From Heracleum sosnowskyi (Eukaryota > Streptophyta > Magnoliopsida > Apiales > Apiaceae), in assembly GCA_030848705.1 (NCBI GenBank), contig CM061245.1, positions 39,374,711 to 39,438,710 on the forward strand: a stretch of DNA of 64,000 nt, in the 5' to 3' direction. The translations under genes and the position numbers were made by a program. The notes below the pieces were generated by a model. That model was not told the origin of the DNA. It ran no database searches and saw nothing but the letters and a program-made list of their open reading frames with translations. This document shows positions 11,966-24,651 of this stretch, piece after piece; the stretch's first letter is position 1, and each line of letters starts with the position of its first letter.

Positions 11966-12338
11966 TAGCTTGTTTCGAACTTGTGCGAAACTTTCTGGAC
12001 CATCAATATGAGTGTCCACATATAATTTACGATTTGCTAAATTTTTCTTGGCTCTCGCCTACAAAAAATATGAGAAATAACATTTGTTATAAATATATAA
12101 AGATGATTTTCAGTGCTTAAAATTACAAGTATACCCGAACAGTCTCGTCATTTCAGTACTCCAAGAGCATTTTGAACCTTTCCAATGGAATTTCATCCGG
12201 TCTATTTTCAAGGCTAAGTTCATCATTATCAAAGGCGGTATAATGCACCGCCTTAATTCGACACTTATACCCCTTCCGTAGTGCATGAATTGTCTCATCA
12301 ACCCACATTTCCAATTCGTCACGCATAATATATCGAGC
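11966..12338 (-). pseudogene. Transposase_24-like fragment, copy 1 (two exons, stop codon)
   Basis: Two exons on minus. Exon A (12338-12135, 204 bp, 68 codons) starts after an AAAG acceptor and ends before a GT donor. Exon B (12058-11966, 93 bp, 31 codons) starts after GTAG and ends before GTAAAT. Exon A has the pattern W-x-basic helix, then RPDEIPLE-F-KMLLEY; exon B has KNLANRKL and a G-P-x-SFAQVR-type motif. These are hallmarks of plant Transposase_24 (Ptta/En/Spm) proteins, and the two exon lengths equal those of the gene at 31082-32719. In this copy a serine codon near the end of exon A has become TGA. No further exons are seen. Confidence 0.65.
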
Positions 12339-13449
12339 CTTTAAAAAATCAAAAAATCAATAACAATAATAAAAGTAAACATATTATATATATAAGTATA
12401 CATCCACATAAAAGTATACATCCACATAAACTATATTACATCGAAAGAGAAGCCCCAAACACCTTTCGAAAAAGCCCCAAATCTAGTGAAACCCTAATTA
12501 GAGAAGCAGAAATCCACTGAACAAGCATCAAATCCACTAAAGAAGCCGTGAAATTGAAAAGTACCCCTAATTAGTTGAAGTCTAAGTGAAGAAATTGAAT
12601 TAATTGAACCCAAAACAAAGAACCCTAATTTCAAAAAATCTTAATTTGAAGAAGCCCCAATTTGAAGAAACAAAAGCCACAAACTGAAGCAAAATTCAAT
12701 TGAGAAGCCAGATTAACTAGAAAAAATTAAAGAAAATTTATTTTTAATTCTTTTATTTTCACAATTTTTCTATATTTTCAATTTTTTTTAAAATGTCCAT
12801 TTTGAATTTAATAAATATATATAACCGGGAAAATAATAAATAAGTAATTACTTTCAAATTTATAAATTATAACTTATTTATTTGGTTAATTCTTGTTTTT
12901 TATAAAAAAGAATTAATTTAAAGGCAAACGTAATTTTTTCGAGCATTCTAATATATTTTTTCGAGCATTCTAATATATTTTTTTTTCATAATTAAGCCAT
13001 AAAACAGCTTATCCCAAACCATTTGAAAATGTTGGTTATTTGGTTTAACCATAGTGGCGAGCTCCAACCACAAATATTTTATTATTATAACTAACTAGAT
13101 AGCCATTCATATATTTTGTTGTCTAATTAAAATATTATGAAATTTTTTATTTATCAATCTCATTTTTCAAACTAATCACATAGAAAGATACTTCAATTTT
13201 ACATGAATAAAAACACTACATAAACATAAAAAAAGTCAATATAATAATTAGTAAAATAAATTCTTTAACTATCAAACACACCATGTTTATGCACAAAATT
13301 ACTCTCTCTTGTTCTAAGAAGTAATTTATTTGACATAGGGCACTAAACTTCATCCATAGGATTTAAAATAATCACCAAGTTGAATGAAAAGTATAATATT
13401 AATATATAATCCACTTAATAACTAATTAATACAAATGAATTTTTTTGTA
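12339..13449. other. noncoding spacer between divergent genes (copy 1)
   Basis: AT-rich sequence with no supported reading frame. Compared with copies 2 and 3 it lacks about 280 bp (equivalent to about 44835-45122) and has a local duplication of a TTTTTTCGAGCATTC-containing segment near 12937-12975. Confidence 0.5.
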
Positions 13450-13489
13450 ATTCTAGAACCATCTAGAACCACCTTGTAAGCTATTTATA
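13450..13489 (+). promoter_or_regulatory. heat-shock-element-like motif and TATA-like box, gene C copy 1
   Basis: TTCTAGAA followed by ATCTAGAA at 13450-13469 gives four contiguous 5-bp units (aTTCt aGAAc cATCt aGAAc); three match the nGAAn/nTTCn unit exactly. A TATA-like CTATTTATA follows at 13481-13489, about 83 bp before the predicted ATG. Identical in all three copies. Confidence 0.55.
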
Positions 13490-14072
13490 TCAACCTAAAA
13501 TTGGTTTTCAATTCATCATCACTTGTTTTCTTTCTCTTGTTTATATTTCAATTTTGCAACTTTTAGGAACAATGTCAAAGGAAATTTCAGTGGTAATGGC
13601 CGGAGATTCATCAACATGGTCAGAGAAAGAATCAGAGGGCGAAAATCTGGTAATGTTTTTTTGTATTAATTACGATAAGACAATTAATTTTACATTTTTA
13701 TTAATAAGAGTTACCCATATATAGACACAAACTAAAATCTTAATACAGGTTACACAACCCAGTGAGGTGCACCCTATGCGGTCATCACAAATGAGTGCAC
13801 AAATGTCCTCTACAACAGGAGAAGTGTCACAGAAGTTGCAGATGCCAGCACCTATGAAACAAGCACCATGGCCTTCAACTACGAGTGAAAATTTGAAGGT
13901 GATCTTTCATTTTTATTTGTGTTTGGTATTATTTTCATTACTTTGTTAGATTTTGAGAAATATTTATGATAGGGGCAAAGGTATAAAACATTGTGAGTTG
14001 GATAGATGTTTCTTGCCAATATTATTTTGTAATTGCCATTTATTAGATCATATCTTTTGAAGAAGAAGATAA

Positions 14073-14383
14073 TGTTGCATTTTTAATCTCAAACATTGTG
14101 TTGGTTTTGCAGATGGTTCGAGCAAATGCAAGGTGGTGATTGTCCAGGACTTGGTCATGCTAGTTTCAAGGAGTTTTTTCAGCAACTATTTGAATAAGTA
14201 GTAGTAGAGGTTGTTTAGAAGAGTAGTTGACAAGTGGTCCTAGTTTTAGCTTTGTTTGTTTTCTTTACATTTCTTCTGTATATGTTCAAGTTGTGAACAT
14301 TAATAAAACTATTCCAACGTCTTTTTCATTCCAATTCTCAGAGCATATCATTTCATATATATATATATAGATTATTTATAACA
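14073..14383 (+). repeat. 5' LTR of truncated copia (311 bp)
   Basis: Begins TGTTGCATT and ends TATAACA, followed by a two-base spacer and the primer site. Its left border is where copy 1 departs from copies 2 and 3. Confidence 0.65.
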
Positions 14384-14385
14384 CT

Positions 14386-14397
14386 TGGTATCAGAGC
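14386..14397 (+). other. primer binding site of truncated copia
   Basis: Exact TGGTATCAGAGC, complementary to the 3' end of plant initiator-Met tRNA, two bases after the LTR end. Confidence 0.9.
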
Positions 14398-14425
14398 ATA
14401 GGTGTGGAATTCAAAGGCGTCAGCT

Positions 14426-15142
14426 ATGGATGTGAGCAAGATAAAGGGAGGATCTTTTGGACTGACTTACCCAATGTTAGCCAGGAGTAATTACACGGAA
14501 TGGTCCCTCAAAATGAAGGTCTTCATGCAGGCTCAAGGGGTGTGGACTGATGTGGAGCCAACTGATGAAAAAGTTGTGATTGAAGAAAAAATGGATAAAG
14601 TCGCGTTGGCCATGATGTATCAGGGTATACCTGGGGAGATCCTACTTTCAGTTGCAGAAAAGAAAACAGCTAAGGAAGCATGGGATGCGATCAAAACTCT
14701 TTGCCAGGGTGTAGATAGAGTAAAGAAAGCACGAGTTCAAACTCTTAAGGCCGAATTCGAGGAACTGAGTATGAAGGACTTTGAACATCTTGACGACTTC
14801 TATATGAAGATGAATGGACTCGTAACGAATATACGAGCATTGGGTGAAACTATAACAGAGCCCTACGTAGTAAAGAAGCTGCTGCGGGCAGTGCCAGGAA
14901 AGTTCCTGCAGATTACATCTACAATGGAGCAATTCAGCGACTTGGAGACCATGACTGTTAAAGAAGAGATGGGTGCCCTAAAGGCTCATGAGGAGAGAAT
15001 CAGAGGTAAGGTCAAGACAAAAGATACTCAGTTGTTACTCACAGAAGAGGAATGGCAAAAACGAGAAAGCAACGAGGACAAGTTGTTGTTCACGCGAGAA
15101 GAATGGTTGAAGCGCAAAGGAATTGCAGAGGGCCAGTCATAA
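14426..15142 (+). pseudogene. copia Gag region (premature stop)
   Basis: Gag of the same type as in the 59-kb element: LTYPMLARSNYTEW near the start, then a long helical UBN2-type region and two repeats of a LLLTEEEW/LLFTREEW motif near the C-terminus. The open frame begins at a GTG at 14402, but the ATG at 14426 aligns with the Gag region of the 59-kb element. A TAA at 15140-15142 interrupts the frame in phase with the downstream pol at 15158, so it is a nonsense mutation rather than a natural gag end. Confidence 0.8.
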
Positions 15143-15157
15143 AAATCAAGAGGTCGA

Positions 15158-18100
15158 GTGATTCATGATAAAACCAGGGTAAAGTGTTTTAACTGTTATT
15201 TGTATGGACATTTTGCTTCTGAGTGTCGAAAACCCAAGAGAAATAAGGAGCAGAAGCAAGAGGCTAATTTGACGAGGTTTGAAGATGATGAACCAGCTTT
15301 GTTACTTGCTAAATATGAAAATAAAGACTCAAAGCTGATGATGATAAATGAAAAGGATGTAAGACCACGACTGGCATTGAGTGTTGAAGACACAAAATAT
15401 GAGTCAAATATTTGGTATCTCGACAATGGCGCCAGTAATCACATGACTGGGCAGAAATCGAAATTCAATGTGCTTCATGAAGGAATAACTGGACGTGTCA
15501 AATTTGGAGACGGAACTACAGTGGAGATTAAAGGAAGAGGTTCTATCATACTGAAATGCAAGGACGGTCAGAATCGTGTGCTAAATGAGGTATATTTTAT
15601 CCCCAATCTCCGTAATAACATTATAAGTATTGGTCAGTTATCAGAAGATGGGAACAAAGTTGTGATCAGAGGAGAGTATATGTGGATTTTCGATAAAGAA
15701 GAAAGATTACTTATGAAAATCAAACGATCACAAAACCGTTTGTATAAAATGATGATTGAGTCTGAAAACTCTGAATGTTTACTGTCAAAAACCGAAGAGG
15801 TGTCAAAGCTATGGCACGCCCGACTAGGCCATGTTAATTATCAGGCATTGTCCTTGATGTTTAAAGAAAGAATGGTAAAGGGGTTGCCTCGAGTCATACA
15901 ACCCAAGGATGTGTGCACTGGGTGTCTCATGTCAAAGCAAGCCCGTAAACATATTTCAACACGTTCAAACTTTGCTGCAAGTAAAGTTCTTGAACTCATT
16001 CATGGTGATCTGTGTGGGCCAATCACACTAGAAACAGCCTCGGGAAAGAAATATATATTTTTGCTGGTAGATGATTATAGCCGTGTCATGTGGGTGTATC
16101 TTCTCAAGACAAAAGGGGAAGCATTTGCTGCCTTCAAGAACTTTCGAGCATTAGTGGAGGATGGATCTGGTCGTAAGGTGAAGACTTTCCGAACTGATCG
16201 AGGGGGTGAGTTCATGTCAAATGAGTTCAAAAACTATTGTGAAGAAGCAGGAATAATAAGGCACTATACGGCTCCATATACGCCTCAACAAAATGGAGTC
16301 GTGGAACGTAGAAATAGAACCGTAATGGAGATGGCCAGGAGCTACTTGAAGGAGATGAAATTACCTGCAATATTTTGGGGAGAAGCGGTAAGACACTCTA
16401 TTTATGTTTTGAACAGATTACCAACTCGAGCATTGACCGGTGTTACTCCATATGAAGCTTGGTCAGAAGAAAGGAAAAAACCTGACATTGGACACATCAA
16501 GGTTTTTGGCTGTACAGCTCACATGAAGGTACCAAGCAAAGGGATTAACAAGTTGGATGATTGTAGTTTGTGTGTAGTTAACCTTGGAAAAGAACCTGGG
16601 TCTAAGGCGTATCGACTATACAATCCCAAGGAAGATCGAGTTTACATGAGCAAAGATGCTGTATTTGAAGAGAATAAACCATATGACTGGGATGATTGTG
16701 AAAAAGGAACTTTGTTCCAAGAGGCTACGTTTTATATTCCTGTAGAGACAATGGAGAGACAAGGCAGCAGTAACAATGGTATAAGTGACAGCGATGAAGT
16801 GCAGCCTGGTACTCCTCAAGACTCAGACAGTGATAACACTTCACTTCATCTGGACTCAGACAATTACGACGACAGTGTTGAGCCCAAGAAAGCTAGAGCA
16901 ATTTCTGACATATACAACGATACTGAGGAAGAATCACAGAAGAGGAACTGTATTTAATGGGAGTAGAAGAACCAGCAAATTATCGCGAGGCCTCGAAGGA
17001 TCGAAACTGGAACAAAGCAATGGCAGCTGAACTTGATTCAATCGAAAGAAATAAAACTTGGACTCTCACAGAATTGCCAGCAGGTTAGAAGGTAATTGGG
17101 TTGAAGTGGATTTTTAAATTAAAAAAGGATGCAGCATGCAATATAATCAAGCACAAGGCGAGACTCGTGGCAAAGGATTATGCTCAAGAACATGGGATTG
17201 ACTACGATGAAGTGTATGCACCTGTGACTCGTCTGGAAATGGTGCGGTTGTTGTTGGAATTATCAGCAAAGAGGGGTTGGCAGGTTCACCATTTGGACGT
17301 CAAGAAAACATTCTTGAATGGTGATATAGAGGAGGACATATACGTTGCCCAGCCTGATGGTTTTGAGAAACATGGAAAAGAGCATTTGGTGTACAAGCAC
17401 CTCGTGCTTGGTACGCTAAACTAAATCAGTGTCTAGTGAAGGTTGGTTTTAAGAGATGCCCATATGAAAATGCTGTTTATACAAAGGGTGAAGGAAAGGA
17501 TTGCTTAATAATTGCAGTCTATGTGGACGATATTCTTATAACTGGAGCCAATGTTGAAATTATTGAGGATTTTAAACATCAAATGGCAGGAGCTTTGAGA
17601 TGACAGATCATGGAAGGTTAAGTTATTATTTGGGAATCGACGTGGATCAAAGGGATGGCTACATCGAGCTTCAACAGTCAAGTTTTGCTAAGAAAATCCT
17701 CGACGTGGATTGTAATCCTTCAAAGTATCCCATGGATCCTAAGGAGCAAATATCAAAGGATGAAAAGGCAAAACTTGTTGATTCTACAATGTACAAGAGC
17801 ATGATTGGAGGTCTTCGTTACTTGGTGAATACTCGTCCTGACATTGCGTTCTCAGTCGGGGTGGTCAGTCGTTACATGGAACATCCCACGACTTTGCATT
17901 TAAGTGTAGTTAAAAGAATACTTCGCTATGTTAAAGGGACATTACATTATGGCTTGATTTATTCGAGTAACAGTGGGAACAACTTAATCACTGGATTCTC
18001 AGACAGTGACTTGGGAGGCATTATCGATGATCGCAAAAGTACCGGAGGAATGGCATATTATCTTAATGACAGTCTGGTTTCCTGGGTGTCACAGAAGCAA

Positions 18101-18260
18101 AGATGTGTCGCTTTGTCGACGTGTGAAGCAGAATTCATGGCTGCAACAGCAGCAGCCTATCAAGGCATCTGGTTGCGCAATGTCTTGAATCAAATTTCTG
18201 CAGAATCGATTCGTCCAGTTGTTTTGTATATAGACAACAAATCGGCGATAGATTTGGCTA
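15158..18260 (+). pseudogene. copia Pol (zinc knuckle to RNase H), frameshifted and truncated
   Basis: In order: zinc knuckle CFNCYLYGHFASEC, protease LDNGASNHMTG, integrase with HARLGH, HGDLCGP, RTDRGGEF and GVVERRNR, then the RT and RNase H regions. The frame is open to 16957, where an indel shifts it. Further damage: an in-frame TAG near 17087, a deletion of about 35 bp near 17398 that removes the residues after LVYK, and another frameshift near 17590. YVDDILITG is intact near 17520. RNase H continues at 17600-18260 with the CEAEFMAA motif, then ends abruptly at the junction with gene C intron DNA. Not functional. Confidence 0.88.
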
Positions 18261-18549
18261 ATGATGTAATTTTGGACGCAGAGTGTGACTTATGACACGT
18301 GCGAACTGATAGAAGCTTTCAGCAGCTTCCTGCCTCACCCACCAAAGGTTCGACAAATTTCCAATTTATAGATGTAGGCGCATATCATATACCAACACAT
18401 CCAACTGTGAAGCAATAAAATTGCCTAAACTCAAAATACGAAAAGGTTTTATAAATATAAAAAATGTGATAAAAAATAAAAATATTTAATCAACAACATA
18501 AAAGAAAAGTATCACCGGATTATCTAGGATATACCATTTAATTCTCTAG

Positions 18550-21500
18550 TCATTAGTACACTTAATCCTGAGGTCTATTTATGAGGTCATAAGTCTGAAT
18601 AGTTCTAACCTAAATGAAATGACACATACATAACTCCTCAAACAGACACATTACAAACAATCTTTCAAACCGTCACATACAAACTTATTAACACACCCAA
18701 CCTACTACTATAAAATTATCACTTTATATTTTGTAAAATTTATATACTAACCTTTAAACTTAATAACTTTCTATTTTAAATAGATTCTACTAATTTTTTA
18801 AGACAAATGAAACAAAATAAATTAATGTTATCAATTAAATATATCTTAAATGTTTTGTATTTATGTCAACTTTGTGCTAAACCGTAATATAAATTAAAAC
18901 AGTATATTATTTAATAGTTTGTTGCCCTTAAATTACAATTTTTTATATTACAAAGTTTATGTATAAATATCTTAATTAAACACCAACTACTACATTATAT
19001 TTTGAATAGTCAAATGTGTCCGTAACTATTACGTAACAATTTTTTGTACAAAATTAATTTTTATACTTTTAACAATTTTTATTATAAATTTTTCTGGAAA
19101 GAATTAAATGAAACTATTATATAGGACCAACTAAACTTAATATACTATTGTATTATAATAAAGGTGTAAATTATATTATATTTTTACACTAATCTAAAAT
19201 TTCAACATCATCTTTTGTAATCACAAGAAATAAAACATTATTGCAATAAAGTACAAAATAAAATATAAATGTTATACTTTGAGATATAATATTTCACTTT
19301 TAATAGTTATCATATTGTTAAAATTGTTACACATATAAAACTTTAAACTAAATTTATGTATACTACTTTAATTTACTAATCTAAATTATAACTTTGTATA
19401 TAAGGTTGGTAAAGCTAATACAATTTCATAATTTCATGGTTCCTTTGGTTTTATCTATTTATGACATCAAAATAGTTCTAACATAAAAGGACACCTACAT
19501 ATATACACCAACTAATCATTACAAACAACCCAGGCTATTAATAACTCAACACATTTTACCAATAAAATATTTAACATTTGATGAGAATACACTTTTATAA
19601 TTTAAAATACAAAGTTTCATTTAAAACAATTATTAGCTTACTACAATTATTTTTCTCAATTATCAACACTTTACGTAAGCTTCCAAGTATTTAACACCTT
19701 CCCAGTTCAAAAATTATAACTTTTTAATATGCATTATTCCACCTTTTAGTGTGAGTTTTTAATAATTATCATTATCAATTAAATATATCTTAAACTTTTT
19801 GTATTTATGTCAACTTTGTGCTAAACCGTAATATAAATTAAAACAGTATATTATTTAATAGTTTGTTGCCCTTAAATTACAATTTTTTATATTAAAAAGT
19901 TTATGTATAAATATCTTAATTAAACACCAACTACTACATTATATTTTGAAAAGTCAAATGTCAAAATCTGCAGCAACTCATTAACTATTACGTAACAATT
20001 TTGTGTACAAAATTAATTTTTATACTTTTAACAATTTTTATTATAATTTTTTCTGAAAAGAATTAAATGAAACTATTATATAGGACCAACTAAACTTAAT
20101 ATACTATTGTATTATAATAAAGGTGTATATTATATTATATTTTTACACTAATCAAAAATTTCAACATCATCTTTTGTAATCACAAAAATAAAACACTATT
20201 GCAATAAAGTACAAAATAAAATATAAATGTTATACTTTGAGATATAATATTTCACTTTTAATAGTTATCATATCGTTAAAATTGTTACACATATAAAACA
20301 TTAAACTAAATTTAAGCATACTACTTTAATTTACTAATCTAAATTATAACTTCTTATATAAGGTTGGTAAAACTAATACAATTTCATAATTTCATTTCAT
20401 GGTTCTCTAGGTACATCAAAATAGTTTTAACCTAAATAAAAGGACACCTACATATATACACCAACTAATCATTACAAACAACCATTCAAACAACCCAAGC
20501 TATTAATAACTCAACACATTTTGCCAAAAAAATATTTAACACTTGATGAGAATACACTTTTAAAATTTAAAATACAAAGTTTCATTTAAAACAATTATTA
20601 GCTTACTACAATTATTTTTCTCAATTATCAACACTTTACATAAGCTTCCAAGTATTTAACACCTTCCCACTTCATAAATTATAACTTTTTAATATGCATT
20701 ATTCCACCTTTTAGTGTGAGTTTTTAATAATTATCATTAACTTTTTTTTCTAAACTAAATCTAAGTAATACAAAATTCACTTTTACGACTATAAGATTAT
20801 CAATTTAGATTTTGTAAAATTTATATACTAACATCTTAAACTTAACAACTTTCTATTTTAAATAGATTCTACTAATTTTTTAAGACAAAAGAAACAAAAT
20901 AAACTCATATTATTTTTTGTATTTATGTACTCTTTTTGAAAGATTGAGTTTATATATTTACTCGAACAAAAGTTCATAAACAACTTTGTGCTAAAGCGTA
21001 ATATAAATTAAAACAGTATATTATTTAACAGTTTGTTGCCCTTAAATTATAATTTTTTATATGAAAATTATGTATAAATATATTAAACACCAACTAATAC
21101 ATCATATTTTGAAAAGTCTAATTACAAACATCGTTAAATAACAATTTTGTGTACAAAATTAATTTTATAATTTTAACAATTCTTATTATAATTTTTTTTG
21201 AAAAAAATTACTCAAAACAAAAATATTATAGAAGACCAACTAATCTTAATATACTATTGTATTATAATAAAGTGTAAATTATATTATATTTTTACACTAA
21301 TCTAAATTTTAAAAATCATCTTTTGTAATCACAAAAATAAAATATTATTACAATAAGTAAAAAATAAAATATAAATGTTATACTCTGAGATATAACATTT
21401 CACTTTTAATAGTTATCTTTAAAATTGTTACACATATTAAACCTTAAACTAAATTAAAGCATACAACTTTAATTCACTAATCTAAATTATAACTTTGTAT

Positions 21501-21845
21501 CTAAAAATATTTATTTAGGTAAAAACTAAAAATATTTTTTAGAAACAACTTAAGAAAACGTACACAAGTATAAATTTACGAAATTGATGATGAGTGCTTA
21601 TTTTTAACCAATTTATTCTTACTTACAACAATAAACATTTATTTAACCAATTAAAAATGTTTCATAAAAAAATAAGTACTAATTATTTTTTAAAATTTTT
21701 TACCATTTAATTTTCAATTAATATATTATAATATAGTATTATACTAATTAAAAATATAGAAAAAGTTATTATAGATAAAATTAACTTTGCCTTTTTATAA
21801 AAAAATTTACAAAATGTGGGCGAAGCAGGGGCGAACAAGTACTAG
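18550..21845. mobile_element. 3.3-kb AT-rich insert in gene C intron 3 (possible Helitron relic)
   Basis: Copies 2 and 3 of the block read straight through (ATTCTCTAGTTAAAC in copy 3), whereas copy 1 is split after CTCTAG and resumes at TTAAAC. The insert can be read as TC...CTAG followed by T, the terminal signature of Helitrons, or as an insert flanked by a 4-bp CTAG duplication. The 3' end GCGAAGCAGGGGCGAAC resembles degenerate plant Helitron ends, but I see no strong terminal hairpin and the insertion is between G and T rather than A and T. No coding capacity. Confidence 0.4.
18721..21500. repeat. three diverged AT-rich tandem repeats, about 0.94 and 1.17 kb apart
   Basis: The landmark CAACTTTGTGCTAAA recurs at 18867, 19811 and 20981, with long surrounding similarity (ACACCAACTA, TAATATACTATTGTATTATA and AATTTCATAATTTCAT blocks). 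The third copy is shorter at its end. No reading frame is conserved. Confidence 0.75.
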
Positions 21846-21926
21846 TTAAACTTATTTTTCAGGTGTACAATTTGTTTATATTTGAAATATGTCAATTTGC
21901 ATACGCTAACACTTGTATTGCCCCAA

Positions 21927-22625
21927 CACTACAAGAAAAACGACCATTTCCTACCATTTAAAACATACCAAAAAATTTTGGTGGGAAATAACTGAGCATT
22001 TCCAACCAACAAAGAAATTGGTTGGAAATGGTGTCTGTGGGTCCCAAGTTTTGTACACGCAAGCATCAATTCCTACCAATTCTTGGTCGGAAATCAATTC
22101 CTACCAGATTTGGTCGGTTTTGGTCACAATTTGACTTTTCAACGACCCCACATTCCACATCATTAAACGAAATTTTATCAGGGTCATTTCCTACCAGATT
22201 TTGGTAGGTTTTGATGGGAAATCAAAACCTACCAAAACTGGTAGGAAATGAATGTGATGATACCCCACCATGCACGTAAGTAGCCCCGTCAACAAAAACG
22301 ACACCGTTTACCAGCATCCTTTTCCTACCAACTTTGGTAGGAAAGCAAAACCTACCAATTTTGGTAGGTTTTAGTTGCAATTTGACAATGAAAGGACCCC
22401 ACCTTCCACGTCACAGTCCCTCACATTTTAAGATTAATAAACAATTTCTTAAAATATAAATATTATTATTTTTCCAAGTGCTTTTCTTACCAATATTGGT
22501 AGGAAAAAACCCAAATGCAAAATTTTAACTTTTTCTGGGCCCTCGCTTTCATGTCATCGTTCGTGGCTGTTTGTTATTGGTCCAATTATATTAAGTGCAT
22601 TTCCTACCAAAATTGGTAGGAAAAG
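21927..22625. repeat. left subterminal repeats of CACTA 1
   Basis: Many direct and inverted copies of a unit containing TTTCCTACCAATTTTGG or its complement. Such arrays are the usual binding sites for CACTA TnpA-like proteins. Open frames at 21913-22207 are repeat artefacts. Confidence 0.8.
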
Positions 22626-23223
22626 GTTGCAGGATGCAAATTAGGGGAGAATGTGTTTTTATTATATTTTTTGTTATCGGTTATCATGTTTTTTATTAAT
22701 CAAGCAATATAAACATAAAGATCTACTCATTTTAGTAGTGGAGGACAAACATTAGTTGATTTAAACTTACATTCTTATGTTTTTATGTTATTCGCTAAAA
22801 CCTAATTATATCGAAAAAAATTTAAAAATATAAAGACGTATTGATAAATTAAATTTGTTTAGATGAAACGTCATTTTGTAGTTTGATGAAGGTAAGGAAA
22901 AAAATTAGACAAAAAAGAATTACAAAAAGTTAAAGTCCTTTAGAAAACGAAAGAGTGTCGGTGTTCGAAGATTGAGTTAGAGTTTATACTCATATTTTAG
23001 GGGTTGTCTAGGGTTACACTTTTCGATTTTTTTTAAAAACAAATTCAACGATCTAACCTTATGGATGATTAAATATATTGATTTCTTAGATGTATGTAAA
23101 ATTTTAGATTTTTTTAATTTAAACTCCTATATTTTTATAACGAATCTATCTATCAAAATTATAATTAAAAAAATAAATTTGGGGTATGATATAGAAAATT
23201 TACAGCTGATTTAGTGCAAAAGC

Positions 23224-23291
23224 GTTGTTGGTGCAGTGATTTAGCACTTGGTCATTCTCGGAGAGGGGAGGGGTTCGATTCTGCACAACCC
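23224..23291 (+). repeat. tRNA-like segment, unit 1
   Basis: Contains an A-box-like GGTGCAGTGATTTAGCA and a B-box-like GGTTCGATTC with suitable spacing. GTTGT at the start can pair with ACAAC at the end as an acceptor-like stem. The central part does not fold into a clean anticodon arm, so this is a tRNA-derived relic (SINE-head-like), not a working tRNA. Confidence 0.4.
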
Positions 23292-23903
23292 AATTTTTTT
23301 AGCAAATTTCGCCAACAATTAGGGAAGAATGTGTTTTTATTATATTTCTTGTTATCGGTTATCATGTTTTTTGTTAAATAAACTCTACGGACATAAAGAT
23401 CTACTCATTTTAGTAGCGGAGGATAAAAATTAGTTGATTTAAACTTACCTTCTTCTGTTTTTATGTTATTCACTAAAACCTAATTATATCGAAAAAAAAT
23501 TTAAAAATATAAAGACGTATTGATAAATTAAATTTTTTTAGATGAAACGTCATTTTGTAGTTTGATGAAGGTAAGGAAAAAAAATTAGACAAAAAAGAAT
23601 TACAAAAAGTTAAAGTCCTTTAGAAAACGAAAGAGTGTCGGTGTTCGAAGATTGAGTTAGAGTTTATACTCATATTTTAGGGGTTGTCTAGGGTTACACT
23701 TTTCGATTTTTTTTAAAAACAAATTCAACGATCTAACCTTACGGATGATTAAATATATTGATTTCTTAGATGTATGTAAAATTTTAGATTTTTTTAATTT
23801 AAACTCCTATATTTTTATAATGAATCTATCTATCAAAATTATAATTAAAAAAATAAATTTGGGGTATGATATAGAAAATTTACAGCTGATTTAGTGCAAA
23901 AGC

Positions 23904-23971
23904 GTTGTTGGTGCAGTGATTTAGCACTTGGTCATTCTCGGAGAGGGGAGGGGTTCGATTCTGCACAACCC
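23904..23971 (+). repeat. tRNA-like segment, unit 2
   Basis: Same sequence as the first unit, 680 bp downstream, with the same A-box-like and B-box-like motifs. Confidence 0.4.
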
Positions 23972-24585
23972 AATTTTTTTAGCAAATTTCGCCAACAATT
24001 AGGAAGAATGTGTTTTTATTATATTTTTTGTTATCGGTTATCATCTTTTTTGTTAATTAAACTTTACGGACATAAAGATCTACTCATTTTAGTAGCGGAG
24101 GATAAAAATTAGTTGATTTAAACTTACCTTCTTCTGGTTTTATGTTATTCGCTAAAACCTAATTATATCGAATAAAAATTTAAAAATATAAAGACGTATT
24201 GATAAATTAAATTTTTTTAGATGAAACGTCATTTTGTAGTTTGATGAAGGTAAGGAAAAAAAATTAGACAAAAAAGAATTACAAAAAGTTAAAGTCCTTT
24301 AGAAAACGAAAGAGTGTCGGTGTTCGAAGATTGAGTTAGAGTTTATACTCATATTTTAGGGGTTGTCTAGGGTTACACTTTTCGATTTTTTAAAAAACAA
24401 ATCCAACGATCTAACCTTACGGATGATTAAATATATTGATGTCTTAGATGTATGTAAAATTTTAGATTTTTTTTTAAATTTAAACTCCTATATTTTTATA
24501 ATGAATCTATCTATCAAAATTATAATTTAAAAAATTGATTTGTGGTATGATATATAAAATTTACAGCTATTTTAATGCAAAAGCA

Positions 24586-24651
24586 TTGTTGGTATAGTGG
24601 TTTGGCACTTTTTTATTGGTTGGGAGGGCAGGTGTTCGATTCTTCACAACC
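24586..24651 (+). repeat. tRNA-like segment, unit 3
   Basis: Diverged copy with GGTATAGTGGTTTGGCA and GTGTTCGATTC. Its A box is closer to the pol III consensus than in units 1 and 2. Confidence 0.4.

Larger units (their letters stand above)
14073..18260 (+). mobile_element. truncated Ty1/copia element in intron 2 of gene C copy 1
   Basis: Same family as the young element at 59074-63784. It has a 5' LTR (14073-14383), a primer binding site (14386-14397), gag and most of pol, but stops inside RNase H at GATTTGGCTAA, where it joins gene C intron sequence TGATGTAATTTTGG. There is no 3' LTR. In copies 2 and 3 this intron position holds an (AAT)n/(ATT)n tract instead. Confidence 0.88.

Noticed and set aside
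13450..13469. Heat-shock element belonging to a copia LTR (ONSEN-like)
   Set aside because: The motif lies in the gene C promoter of all three blocks, outside every LTR identified here.
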